Assembly: GCF_051014685.1 (NCBI RefSeq)
Contig: NC_135054.1
Location: 7,010,001-7,074,000, forward strand
DNA: 64,000 nt
Reading direction: 5' to 3'
Source of the DNA: Ptiloglossa arizonensis
Taxonomy: Eukaryota > Arthropoda > Insecta > Hymenoptera > Colletidae
The notes below the pieces were generated by a model. That model was not told the DNA's origin, made no database searches, and saw nothing but the letters and a program-made list of their open reading frames with translations. The translations under genes were made by a program, and so were the position numbers. Positions 27,401 through 42,400 of the stretch are shown in pieces. Within the stretch, counting starts at the first letter, position 1. Every line of letters begins with the position of its first letter.

Positions 27401-30400
27401 GGATGTTTGTGCAAATATAACCTTTCGAAACACTCTGTTTTTTCCGATGTCCTGGAAAGGATCCATCGATTAACCATTGAGTTCATCGACCTAGGGACGG
27501 GTGATCTGAATACGGATATTTTTGACGTAAGTAGATAATTCCTTCAGCGAACGAAATAGTAGAGTGAATAAAGAAATAATCTCAAAGGTAATCGTATCAA
27601 AACTACAATTGCACGTCATACGATTTCATAGACAAATTTAAATTCATATGTAGTCGGTGAAGATCGATCGTCATTTGGGGAAAGTAACACAGAGTGAACA
27701 TTCGCAGTCGTTCGTAAATGATGAAACAAAGGTTAATAGGTTGATACTTCGAAATTAAAAATCAATAATTATCAACATTTTTTTGACAATCCGAGTCACG
27801 TTCAAAACGAGCCAACGATTAGAACACATCCAACTTTCAGCCAAATCCGGTTGTTCCAAAAATTCTCCGATTTCGCACGAAATAATCCGGATGACAATGA
27901 AAAACGAGGGAGATTTGCGCAATTTCGTTTCGACGGATGGTACGAATCTCCAGTTATTTGTTTAAGCGTGTTCGCGATTAATTAATTGCCAAACTGATTT
28001 CCATTTACACTCTGGCAGCCTCGATATCCACCGTCAAGTGGTACAAGCCAAGCGTTCCTCGTTGTTTGATGCGTCGTAATTGATTAACTGACCAATCGGT
28101 TTTGTTTGTGCTTGGACAGCTTTTACAACATGATGAACGCAACAAATAACATGCCGAATCGAACGCAGCTGACGCGGTACATTAATGAAAATTTCGCGTC
28201 GTCGAACGAGCTACTGAACTGGACGCCATCGGATTGGAACGAGAACCCCACGATCTTGAAGCGGATCCATGACCCAAAGTACCGTGAATGGGCCAAAGAT
28301 CTCGTCGCAATTTGGATGAAATTGGCGAGGAAGATGAACGACGACGTGGCAAAGTACCCTGAAAGACACAGCTTGATCTATGTGAAGAACGGTTTCATTA
28401 TTCCTGGCGGTCGATTTAAAGGTAAACGATGTGCAGTTGAAAATTACAAGAATGTTTTAAAAATATTGAATCATCCTGATTAAATCGTTTCATTAAGGGT
28501 ATCGAGAGTATCGTGCTTCGTTAAATCTCGAAAAAGAAAATCGAAGATTCACTTGCTCGTCGTTTCGACAGTTAAAGTAACGAAGTAATCGATAAAAGCA
28601 TAATACATACATATAAGAATAATAACGTCTGAAAGAAGTTGTTTCGATCCGTTTTGATTCTAAGCCCAGGATCGAAACGTTTATAGATTATTATTATTAT
28701 AATCATCAGCATCACCATTTGTCATTATTATTATTATTTTTATTGTTGTTGTTGGTGTTGTTACTGTCATCGTCGTCCTTGTTGTTGTTGTTGTTGTTCT
28801 TTTTCTTCTTATTATTATTATTATTTAATTGAATAGAAACTGGAACAAATTAATAACAACTTGTGTACGTTGACATAGAATAAGACGAACACGTGATTTT
28901 CATCTATCTACATCAAATGTAGTTAATCAACAAAATTGGTAACCATCTTGTGTTTGATATTCAACTATGTTATCAATGTTATAATATCGACCAATGTTTT
29001 TAAAAGTTTACAACTCTGAATTTTATTTTCATTGCAAGATATAAAAAGATGTTTAGCCATTGTTCTATTTTTAGAATTATTATAAAACACCGTGTTAAAC
29101 AAGTATAATTTTCTAAATCTGTAAAACTGTTCCTATTAGCCAAAGAAAGGATAAGCCTTCGAAAATCTTTTACCGCGTTTTTAAACGATTAAATTGTACT
29201 TGATTAGTCTGTTTGGTACAGTATGAAAGGAAATATTACTAACATTCCAATTATAATTATTTATTATAACAACGAAATAGAATAAAACACTGTGTATAAA
29301 TTATTCTTGCATAAGTCCTATTTCTTTCGCATCAATCTATAAAGACATTTCTCACGAAGACATTTCAATATTTGTTTGCTTCCCACAGAATTTTACTACT
29401 GGGACAGTTATTGGGTGATTGAAGGCCTGTTATTATCCGACATGCATCAAACTGCCAAAGGAATGATAGACAATTTTCTATACATGGTGGAGAGATATGG
29501 ATTCATACCCAACGGTGGTAGAATTTATTACCTCATGAGGAGCCAACCACCCCTATTGCATCTTATGGTACGTCATATTTTCCTATATTAATATTCTAGT
29601 CATCTATTTCCACGGTTATTTACACGTTGAACCTGGAGCATATTTAATACACTAAATTCACACTTTCAATATCGGTTTAAAATTCGTAAATGGAAAAAGA
29701 ATTTTATCCGAAATACTTAAATAATTATTTTCGCAAGGAAACATTTTACATATTTATGTAACAAATAATTTAGAAAACGATCAATTCCATTTGATATATC
29801 TCGACGATTATGTCGTTATTTATGCTTCAGAAGAAAGTATTTTTTCTAAAGACTCGCTTCTAGTTTCAGTTTGAAAAATGATATTCACGATTTACTTCGC
29901 AAAATAAATGATCACAAACTCGACGATAAACGAGAAACAGTTGGACAATTGAACAAAGTTACGTTGACAAGATCGAACATGAATTCTCAAATAGTCGTGT
30001 TACTACGAATTCCGTTTATTATACGCGTCTCTAGAAATTCAACAAATCGATTCAAAATGTATTTCAATCGAGTTTAGAGCCCCTTAACCACGATACGAAA
30101 TTACTTAGCGTGTTCCTTGAAATTTCAACGAGTTTACAGCGGTACATTTACGTGTACTGAACCCGCTTTTCGAGAAACGAAATAAGAATTTTAAGCTCCG
30201 TGCGAACTTAAATTTCCAACGTAACTTACCTAGCTAAAGTTTTCGCGTTTCCCTTTCTACGGAGTTGGAAGGGCCAGTGCTCCAAGACTTCCACTCGATT
30301 GAGTTTGCGACCCAATAGCTGCGAAATGTCTGTAATTTCAAACAGAAATCGATGTATCCAGCTCGATCGGAGTACGTGGTTAACATGATTCTGTACCAGG

Positions 30401-33400
30401 AAAGCCCTCGAGGAGAAACGTATCCATAACATATTTGGAAACAAGGATCGTTTCCATTTAAATACCAAAAATTAAAATAAACGAATAGTTTAAATAATAC
30501 GCATAGAACCTCGATGACAATATGTGGAATTATCGAGATTCACGTAATAATCAAGGTAACCAAAGTGATAAGAAATCCTATTTATAAAGTATATCTTCGC
30601 TAAATACCTAGGATCACTAGGTTCTACTGTATTTACTATACAAATGTAATAAGACAGTAGTATATTCAATTCTTTTTTAGTTACTGATGCTAAATTGCAC
30701 GCGACATTATCAATAAATTGCTCTAAAGAATTAAGACATCTATTATAATAAATATAATCTGAAGAAGCATAGTTTATTTAATATAATCATTTTGCGCTCT
30801 AATTAATGCCCTTCTCAATGTACAAAATTGATCGACTGTAGATATAGATACACAAGTAGTTAAATTTTACAAGAAGGGTATATTGTAAATATACCAATCG
30901 ATAAGATATTAACAATCGATAATACTTTGAAGAAAAGTGATAAAATGATAATATAAAATGGGAAAACATTGAAATGTCAAATCAAAGTAATAAAATAAAT
31001 TGTGACGCATACAATTTAATTGTTCATAGCGATAAATGTCTGTTCTTCTTGACCAGAAATGGAAGGAGAAATATCAAATAAATGAAACAAAATGAATTGT
31101 AAATATAAGTAAAAGTATAAAGAGATGAAAGAAGGAATAAATGAACAATGATCATGTATTAATTATATGAGCTTCATATTCTGTATTATTTATGTATGCA
31201 TTTAATATTATTGAATTGGTAATGAAAATAACATTGGTTTCCTGAACGCTTATTTGATTTAGGCAATATATTAACTAAATGTATTTAATTAATAGAATAA
31301 TTAATATTGAATGAAAGAGGAATGTAGGTTAATACAATCGGCTTAATTTCCGGTGCAAAAATCTCTTATTTTCATTTATATCACTTACGCCTTATTGTGT
31401 GTTTTATTTCTTGAGAATTTCTTTTGTTTGCACTTTCTTAAAGATCGAGATTTAAAAAGTTCCTCATTAAAGCAGTAAGTTAAACTTAAAATAAGCAAAA
31501 GTGTAAGGAAACTCTTTTTGAATTGATATTTTTTAAACCGGATCCACGATGTGTTCGTTCCTGATTTTTCATTTCCAATTACTGAGTAGAGCACAATCAT
31601 GACTGTCAAATACAATGATACTTTCAATAACACTGGGATCTAATTTTTAATAACTCGTGTATTATTCGAGCAAATTTCGCGCAATAATTCATGCAATGCC
31701 TGCATAAATGTATGAATAAACATGAAAAGTTTCGGTATAATAAATTGTATATTATTCTTCAAGGAAATTCCCAAAATTGTCGTTTTTTCGACCCGAGATA
31801 TATGGAAACTAAATAATAATAAATGAATACATGAACTTAAAGTAAATAAATAAACATATGCAAAAAATTAATAAAAAGAAACAAATCTTCGATCGTGAAA
31901 AGGATAAAATAAATGAAACAAAATATCGAGCTGGGTGAAATAAGCGTTTGTACCTTGCGAAGATTAATGGAAACAAATCAAAATATTAGATGTTATCGTG
32001 TGAGTCCAAAGTACCACGGAAATTGTTCTGTAGAAACTCTTTGCACGTACGTAAGAAAAGTACATTTCGCGAGCATGCGAAAATCTCTACGTAGTCCCAG
32101 AATGCTCCAGAGACCTTCGTGAATACACATACCCGCTGCTACCTCTTTGACAAATCCAAGAATAATCTCAAGCCCGTCCGCGACTCGGCTGCCTTCCCGC
32201 CGTAAATCGCGTTTCAAAAGTTTCCTCTTCTGTATACCTTCGTCGAGTCGTGAGATGATCGAGATAAAGGAAAGATTCTGAACAAATCTTCCAGAGAAAC
32301 TGTCATTCTTTGGCCGTACTACGACCATGGAAAACGAATCCATAATTTCATTCAATTCATTGAATGGTTCTAATATTAACACTTGCACAGCAGAGATGGG
32401 GCAGAATTTTGTTCAGTTACCAGATACCGAATATAAACTTTGTATAGCCATTTATTCGCAACGTTTATTCAATTGACAGTTCGCCAGGAAAGCTTTTATT
32501 CCTTGAATGTGAAAAATAATTTGATTGTATACTACAGACTATGATTCTCATTAGAGAAGTAACGTATCAAGAATTGCTTATTTTTTTATTTCTTATTCGA
32601 AATTATTATGTAGATAAAAATTATGTCCATGGCTGTTGTATAGCAGTCGGTGAATCTGTTTGATTTTATGAATTAGACTTTTTTTCATTGTTCCTGTTCT
32701 TTAAGGAATATAACTAAATTGTCATGTTGGAAAATAAGATTTTCTTTATAATTTATCTTTGAGCTCGATAATTATTTTTTTATTCCAATTTATTAACGTA
32801 CTAAACATTTATTCTTCGGAGAATAAAATAAAAAGGAGGGTAATTAAAAGATATTCATTTTGTTCGATGAACAAAATTTAGACAATATCTAGCGGTGACG
32901 CTACCGCTCGATCGTAATTTTTTGCAAAATAATGCTTTCTAATAAACTGGCTGCGACATAAACTTAAGAATTTCATTTTTAACACAAAATTTCTCGTTTT
33001 TTTTTTTTACGTAGAATGAAAACACACGAAAAGGAGGAAAAATCACGATCGATAGACAGAAAAAGGGGATCTACTGTCAATATTTAGTCAATTTGTTGTC
33101 ATTCATTAGATTTCAAGCAATCTTGACAATCAGTTCGAAAAACACGGTTTCAAGGTAAACGCGTTCAAACTTGCTAGACGATGCTCTTGAAGAATAAAAC
33201 AGTGCTCTTGAAAATATTCTATATCTTCGTTACTTTCTCGATTTCATTTTTACAAAATGAAACATTAAGAATTCATTTCTCAATAATTAAATCTTGTAAC
33301 AATTTTTTGAATTTTAAAAATAATCTTCCAGAATTTTGAATTTTCAAACACTGTTGAAGTTAACATCACTGAGACCAAGGTATCGCACCCACTGCGAATA

Positions 33401-36400
33401 AGATCAACGCCATTTTCTTTATTCGCGGTTAATTGAAATATAAACAATTTCCTTTTAAAGTTTACCGTACGTTTCCTTTGTCATAAAAGAATTCACATCG
33501 ATCGAGCTTTTAATATTATTATAAAAAGTTCGTAAAGATATCCTCTGTTTCGTCAAGGTGGCGTAATCGCTCGAGATGAAACGAAAGAGTTCCGAGTTAT
33601 CGAAGAACAGAATTGTTCGCTCGCAATTGTACGTATTGAAACTTTTGTCTCGTATTTCTCTGGGAAAGTTCTATGTACGAGCGCCTACTCGCGAATGCAA
33701 CGAGCCCTTTAATGTGTTTTCAGTAAGGATATTCGGTCGCATTCCGACTGTGGTCCAGCTGTTTGTATATTTCGAGGGTATTGGAGTTTCGGGCAACGAT
33801 CGAGAATATCGTCGAAGTTTCCAGGGTAGTACACTGAGCTCGATGTTCAATCTCTTTGTCTCTCTGTGTTCTTCTTAGGTCTCGAACTACTTGAATTACA
33901 CGGCCGACTACGATTACCTTCGTACTATTATACCGCTGTTGGAAAAGGAGTTTGGTTTCTGGCAGTCTGAGAAGATGATCGACGTGCAGAAAGACGGGAA
34001 GTCGTATAAAATGGGACATTACATTGTTGATAGTCCAAGGCCTCGACCTGAAAGTTACAGGTAATATTTAATTTAAATTAGGTATTAAGGAAAATAGTCC
34101 GAGAATTCGAAAAGTACACTAAGCTGAATGAAAACTGTTTTGTCAGTGTATCGTAGATCGAAAGAAATGTTGAGTACCTTTTCAGTTAACTTTTTTTATA
34201 TCGTAGAAAGAGACAATTTTGATTTTTATCTGTATATTGATGCTAGTGATGAAAATTTAAGTGTGGTTTCACGTTATCGATACGTTTCTGATTGAAACTG
34301 ATACTCTTGTATCAAACCATTCTGAGATATGTCTTCAAACGGTTTGAGGTTTACCGAGACACGCAACTATCGTATTAATCGCATCGAGTTCAGTATCTAT
34401 TTATTTGCTTGTATAATTATACAATATATTTGAAATAAAAGAAAAGATGGTAGCGCTTGTCAATCGGTCTGAATATCGAACACAATTGGTAACTTTTTCA
34501 AGTTAAAATCTGATTAATTGTCCATAGTCAATAGTGATGAATTAAGGAAAGAAAATAAATTTAACAAATCCATCGGTAACTAATGATTGCATTGAAATAA
34601 TAATTTACAAATGAAAATTAATTATTATGATATATTTCCATTTGATTACTACTTTGTATTAGTGCTTGATTTTCCGAATAAAGATACATTGGTAGATTGA
34701 ACGATAGACCAATTACATCGTTACCTCGTTGAAGCCTCCGTCATTTTTTATGTTTAAATAGAATCGATACTATTATACAAGAAGTATCAATAGCAACTTA
34801 TCTCGATACTTGATTTATATTAAGGAAATTCGTAATATATATGGAGCAACTAGAGCAAAACTGAAATTACAAGTAATCTAAAAATACTCGAAGTCAATGA
34901 AAACACCAAAGTTGCCCTATGGATAATATGTATTGTGTTACAGATAGAAACAGTGCAGCTTGCCAAATATTTCAGAAAATTTATTACCACAGTTACACGC
35001 TCTGTACAATTTTTATGCTTCGCATACTTTTCAGAACCGTATCAGTTATGAGTTTTATCATTTGAAAGGTCATTCCTATTAAACTTAAAATGTCTATATC
35101 GCTCAAATATACCTGAGTGTACCCGAGATTTATCCATTAAATACGAACATCTCATTACTACTAAACGGAATTTCATATCAATGATCGAGAACCACTTTAA
35201 CTAAAAAAATTTGTTTAATCAATGAAACATATTTCACTTTAGTTGCACTCCTGCCTACAAATGACTTTTAGACCTAGTCAAAAATCATCGAATCGACTAA
35301 CAATGTGTTATCCTCCACTTGGACAACTAATTTCAATTGATTTCAATTATACGAAATTGTAACGTATAATTGATCAATCGTAGAAGACATCGAGGTAATT
35401 CCTCTGACAATGAGTGAAATCAACTTCGAGTACAGCGAGTGATCCTCGCAAATTGGATCCGCCCCTGATAAGTTATCCGGTGATTACTGGACTACACAGT
35501 GAAACATGTCTGGGAATTGTTAAACTGACAGATTTGTTTGTATATTCGGAATAGTAATGAATTGTGAAACCTGTTGCGTTATTCTCACTCGTGTTAACCG
35601 GATTGTCTTTATCTTTGATGCACAGGTATCTGTCCTCTAATTTTCATAATTTTTAAACAAAAGATGAACTTCCACGAATCCACGTATACGTTAATTTCGT
35701 GCAAACAAACCTGTGAGTCACTGTACGCGTTAGAGCTAGTGTCTGAGAGTGTAATCGTTAGAGCGAGTTTGCTACGATTGTACGAATAAGAAAAGTGTGC
35801 AGATGGAGTGAAAATACTCAATAGACGTGAACGAGAATTTCAAGTCGTCGACACGTTTCTTTTTCATTTCAGGGAGGACTACGAGTTAGCGCAACAACTA
35901 CCCGAGGGATCGCAGGACTTCTTTTACAACAATATAAAAGCTGGCGCCGAAAGTGGCTGGGACTTCTCCAACAGGTGGTACATGAGAAGTAACGAAAACG
36001 ACATGCTCAGTTTACGAAACATCTCTACGCAGCATGTTATACCTGTCGACCTTAATGCGATTTTACAGCAAAATGCACGGCTTCTCAGCGAATTTCACAC
36101 GATTCTCGGAAACAGTGCGGTAAGCATTTAGCACCAGACTAGCTTCGTTCAAATTCTATCCGTAAACTTGTTGCGCGCAGCATACTCCAATACCCGTCTG
36201 GTTATGGGGAGATCGGACGATAGTAGTAACCGGGTTAATAAAGGAGTCGGTGGAAGGAACTGATTGGTTCAATCAATTTAGGAATTCAGATTGGATTTCA
36301 GATACTACAGAAACGTAACTTCGTTCAGTTTATCAAGAAAATAGAGGCTGGGGCGATGAAATCTTCCCAGATGCATGATTCGATGTCGTAAATAGTACGG

Positions 36401-39400
36401 GCATTGGATGAAAATAGATATGATAATTGAGAAGAGTGGATGAGTAGTGGAAAGAACGCGCGCGAGAATACGAAATAGAAGTATTAGATGAAAAGTAACT
36501 TTTACGATAATGCTTCGGGTGTAAAGAATTTTTGGAAAATTTGAGCGGGAAAGGATTAAGAAATGTCATATGACGATTTAAAATAATAATTCATTCATTT
36601 CTCGGAACGATAAATGAACCACATCGAACTATTTTGCTATGTTAATATAAAATTAATTTTTAAGTAAGCAGAAATATTTACTCGACACTTAGAAGGAACC
36701 TCCGTAAATACTACTTGAATGTTTATGGAACTTTCCAGATTTTTAACACAGCTGAAGAGAAGGGATGCACATTTATTTAGCTACGATAACTATAGTTTAA
36801 AAAATGAAACTAACCTCTAAAGTTTCAGCCTTCTGATGCTTAACTTCAAAACTGTTGTAGGTACGGTTAAATTTTTTAAACAACGGTTCTTTTCTCTACG
36901 GTCTTTCGACGGGAAATAATATTGTGCAGACATCAATGAGATAAATATAATAAGAAAATCAAGAAATTACATGTACTATAAATTATTTATACACGTTCAC
37001 GTTACGTGTCTAGCAATAAGACTACCATTTATCGTGTAAAGCTTGATACAGTGATCCCTCGATAAATCGCGGCATTTTCCCTCTATAAAGCGTATCGAAT
37101 CATCCTCACCACAGTTTACGTTTTTCGGCTCGAGTAACTCGAATATTCGACAACTGAAAACTTTAAAATCTGACAGAATTTCAAAACAATGATATGAATG
37201 ATTCTAATTCTATGATCACGAGAGTTTTGCCACTGGATCGGCCAGTTTCTCGCAATAAAAATAAGACCAAACACGACCATATTCGGACAGTTTTTATTTA
37301 TACGTAGTTAAAAATTATTCGGAAATTATTCGCATAACGTATAAATAAAAATAGTCCGAATACGGTCTAATGTGATCTTATTTTTACCGGGGGAATCTCG
37401 CCGATCGATTGATAATACTTTCGTGAAGATATAATCGAAAATATAAAATTTGTTAGTTTACACTAACGTTGTCCTACCGTTACGAGCAGTCGCATCGCTT
37501 TGAAGCTTGGTTATCAAGCGCTTGTAATACGAGCCACGCTTGCTAGTGCACTCACTCTTAGTTTATTCTGTTCACCCTACTCGTTCAACGTTTCGCACGT
37601 GACTGAGTCTCAGCACGAGATACAGAAGGTCAATTCCAGGAACAAATTCGCTACTGTCCCTCCTAAAATAGACACGCGGACACAACAATGTTCCTTTTAT
37701 CAAGGTGTTCCTGTACAAACTTGGCAACAATCGCTGAGATACAGAAACCAATTCGATACAAGTTGTCGGCCACACAGCAAAATCACCCAAATTTCTTGAG
37801 GTAAATTCGAAATGTGTTACTCGAATCCTTATACAGTGCTGCAACAATCGCTCGGACACAAATTGCTAACATGGTTGATCACTTGTATCCGAAGAAGTGA
37901 ATATCACATGTTGCTTATATCCAGGTTTCCCGTTTCAAATAGAAAACATTTCTCAGTTTTTATACGGTTTTTATTTCCAATATTTAAAAAACAATACTAC
38001 AATATCTTGTGTAACCCAGTTAATTGGTTTTCAGATAGACACGTTGGTATTGTTCCATTCAATGCAGACTTTTTATTTATTTCATTAAAGTTACGCATTT
38101 AATTGCACTGTATTAACTACCGAGGATCAATTGTGGGTCCAAAAGATAGTGTTTAGGATACGTATAGATTTTTGTAAAATGTATAAACCACGGTATACTA
38201 AAGTACATACTGATCAAAATCGTTTTATGCAACGTCGAGTTTCGAGTTTCGATAGTTGATGGTCAGTTGCACAATTGGGTCATGTTTGGCGCCTAAAAAC
38301 AAAGCAATTCCTAGGAGATCGTGGTCGTCACAGGAATTGTTTGCCAAAACTTCGATCTCTTGGGGAAACATATATAGTACGATATCGGTTAACCGAAATG
38401 TCAATTGTGAGAAAGTCTGTTATCGTAAAGACTCGTTATCGGAAAGAACGAATCTAATATCGTGAGTTTGAAATTGTACGCTTGCTTGTCGATTTTTCGA
38501 GATACATTATGCCCACTCATCGATCGATCGAGTTCCTTACAAGTATTGATAGTCTGTACTTGTATGACGTACGAAATAAACGATAAAATGAATAGAGTAA
38601 TGATATTATTAATAATGTGTTATTAATAAGTATATACAATATGTATATCGACACTCTCTTCGATATATACGACAATACAAATAAGATGTATAAGTCTAAA
38701 GAGTCTACAAATAAGATACATAAACACAGAGAAAAGCAGACAGTGTGATAATATTTGTACTTAACACTTTGACACTTGGCTTCATCTAAAGACGATTAAT
38801 TCTTATATTATTTTCTCAGTCTTTATTGGAAATACATTTTTACACGTAATAGATAAGAATCGTTTAAAGAAATTCTCGTTTAAAAAATCGTTTGAAAAAC
38901 TTCCATGTTGTTCTATTACAAATTTTCTATTTTTATTTCGGTGAATCAATTATCAGAAAATTCTTTTATAGAAATTTAGTTTACCTACTTTTCTCAATAT
39001 TCGAAATTCTACCGTGAAGGGGAACAAAAGCCGGGTCAACACGAAACGAAAACGCTGTCGACACATCCATGGCTGCTAAACTGACAAATTTGATCTGGAT
39101 ACAACTTTGTAGGCAACATGTTGTCGGATAGAACATGTTGCACCATAAAAAGATGTTGCCAACCCGCTGAATATAGTACATGTATTCGGCTATTGTTGCC
39201 CGGTCCATATGTACATTAACGCAAATTACTCATTCTATATTTTCATTATCAATATTTGTACATTATCGATACAAAATAAAGATAGCTGCAGATTTTTTAT
39301 TCAGTTAGACACAAACAACGTGTTACTTTCTGTAGAAACTCGTAAAGAATTTGAAAAACTTCCTCGTATCTCCAATAGTCTTGAAATTAGACTGAAATTG

Positions 39401-42400
39401 TTGTGGAGTAGTTTCATTTTTTGAATTTCGATTTTCATAGTTAAAAAATAAAGTACACACCCTTTGTTTCTTATTACATTATAAACGTGTAAAGTTTCGT
39501 GTAATTTGGGGTCTCTCCACGGTTGATTATTGTCAATGCAAAGTCGTGGCTGCCCATCGAAGATTAGTTTCCTCGATTCTCTTTTTTAACATAGAATTTT
39601 ATTTCACTTCAACGCGAGTCGTGTTACGAACATAAATTTTCAATCACGTCGACTTGAATGACGGTATAATGAACCTGTTTCAAACTCAAAATACAACTCA
39701 CCAGTTCGGTATCGGTGATTTCGTTAAACTCAAATATTCTGGTTTATTGAAAACGTTAACAAAGAGACGTTGCCCCAATGAGATTACCAGAATTCTGTTC
39801 AGAATAAAATTTCACAACGCTAAAGCGCGAAAGTGCGCCAATTTCAGTCTCGTTTGCGCTTCGCGCTCGGTACCTCTTTAATTCAACCTTTCTGGTGCAT
39901 GTATAAACGATGTCCCTTTACTCGGAATAAATGAGGGTACGCGGGCACGTACAACAAATCGAAACGATAAAAAATAAGCCCCCCAGCTTCTCCGCCTTGG
40001 GAGAAGCCATTATCCCTAACGGTAGTGATTTTATAAACATTTCTTTGTACTCTTTGTCTTTTGTAAATTTCTCTCTGAAAAAAAAAAAACAAAACGAAAG
40101 TTTATCGATGATTTCAATTTCATTATCTTTAAAATTAAGATTTCTTAAATCGCGGATCCGCTTTGCACCCGAAAGATGACAAAAAGTGGTAAATAATTAC
40201 GAGAAATGTTTCGATTGCGAAATATTATATTAAATATATAATAAAGAAAATTGGTTCAAAACCAATGGAAACGTTTGCATACCCTTACTAATTTCGTTTA
40301 CAGTAACCTCGTATACGTGCAACAGAACTTATGAAAGTATTTAGGTTGAATACATTCCCTTGGAAGAGTACGAGTATCTCGTTATACTGCAACGACTCGG
40401 GTTTCGTTGTTTTCCAGAAATCTCAGTATTACGCGAAGATAGCAGCACAGCTTCAGCTTGGAATCGACAATGTGCTGTGGAACGAAGAGGAAGGTATATG
40501 GTTCGACTACGATGCGAAGAATAATCGACCCAGAAGTACATTTTACCCGTCGAACCTTGCGCCACTGTATACCAGAAGTTACAATCGACAGCAGAACGAG
40601 CAGTACGCGTTGTCTGCCGTGAAATACCTCAAATCGCAAGGCATCGATTATTTCTTCGGTGAGTATCTCATAATCGAAACATAGCAGCTAATTACAGGAA
40701 CAGAGATTCACGCGAAGAAGCATCGCGGTTCTAGTCGTTTCGCATTTTAATTTTCTCGCCGAGGCGCAGCAACCATTTTCCTTCATCCAGCATCTCGATT
40801 CAATTTAAACTTTCGTCAGCCGTGGAGTCGAAGAAATCTTTACCTTTTAAAGTTATTCCCATAAGAATGAAATCGAATGGAATCCAGATAAGAGACAAAT
40901 GTTCACCCCTCGATTTCTGTGGCTGCTCGAAAGAGGAGCGTTCATCTCTTACGGAAAATATACTTATCTATTGTTAAATGCCATTCCAGTTGGCCACCTG
41001 AATATCTACTTCTGATCAATATATTGTCGACGAACTGATTCGTTATCGAAACGTGAGGTACACTGGTTTTAAATACGATTCGAAATTCAAAGCTGAAACG
41101 AAGGATCATCTATCGTGAATTGTTTCAATGCACGAAGCTTCCAGCGAGAAAATTAATTTTCAGTACACTGCAAAAAACTCTCTTGAATATATTCTTTTGG
41201 AACCGTGAAAGTCGATGCAGAAAGTATTTTCTACCTTCAGTTTCTTTTCAATTGAAATACATACCCTATGCGCTTGTTAGAAATGTTAGAAAGTGCTAAA
41301 ATTTTATTATTGCAGTTACATTTTAAATAAGAAGAACCGCTTATATTGAATATGCGTACTGAGTTATTAATTTTCACACATAATACGAGAGTATTTCCAC
41401 TTCGAGGATGTTGATTATATTGAACATCAGTAGTATAAAGATAATGAACCGAACAAACCATTTGAAGAATTAAACATTTTTATTTTTTTTTTGTAACTGT
41501 ACGAGTATACTCTATAAAAAAGGAAAACTGTATTGGCTTACTTTTAATCGTTACTCTTACGAAGTTCTATTTTGCGTACGATTACTCACACGTAGGGTAT
41601 GGAAAATGAAACCCTCACTATCGTGAGAAACGAGATTTGTAACCTTAATAAAACTCGGCAATTGAATGGTAATTGCTTTAATGCGATCTATTAATAAACG
41701 CGTTCCTTGACAGACAAGGGCAAGTGCGCTCTTGACGATGCATTTTGTTAGACATTGATATCGCAATTGGTTTCTGAGATATAAAGCTTCCAAGTGGAGC
41801 GTTTAAAGTGTACGGGGTTGATAATGGCGGCTAAAATTCCGGGAAGCGTTGCGACCTAGTTTTCTCGCAGAAATACGCACATTGCAGCTAGTAGCAGTAG
41901 TAGTGGTAGTTGCAAAAAAACGCTGACTCAGCTTCCGTCACTGACCATCGCACAGGTGCTAAGCGTGGGGTAGGTCATCCAAGCTGAGCGGGCTGGTGAG
42001 AAAGTGGATAGGGAAATAGTAAAAGATTATGCATCGGTTTAAACGGTAATATCTTACGAATGGAAAGCCATAACGACGCGGAATAAAAATTGGTTCAACC
42101 AGGAGAATCTCTTCGGATGTCTCAACTTTCGTGGAAAGAAGCTTAAATATTTTTATATTCCAACCGTGTGAAGTTTCGATACCTATGATACGCGCTGTCG
42201 CGGTGTACTTAAATAGCTATTATACGAAATTTGGGTTCCATTCGTGTAAATATTATTTACAGCAATCCCGTTGATATTCCAGATGATAATAATTTTACAA
42301 GATTTTCTTTCATTTTGTCAATTACGTAGAAAATAACTTTATATTCATAGAAATTTGATTTCCATCGTTATAGTAATTAATTGATGTTTGTATTTAGTGT

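Noticed and set aside
37500..37859. Overlapping 99-codon (+) and 95-codon (-) frames
   Set aside because: Both strands are open together and neither resembles a known protein; this is intronic sequence.
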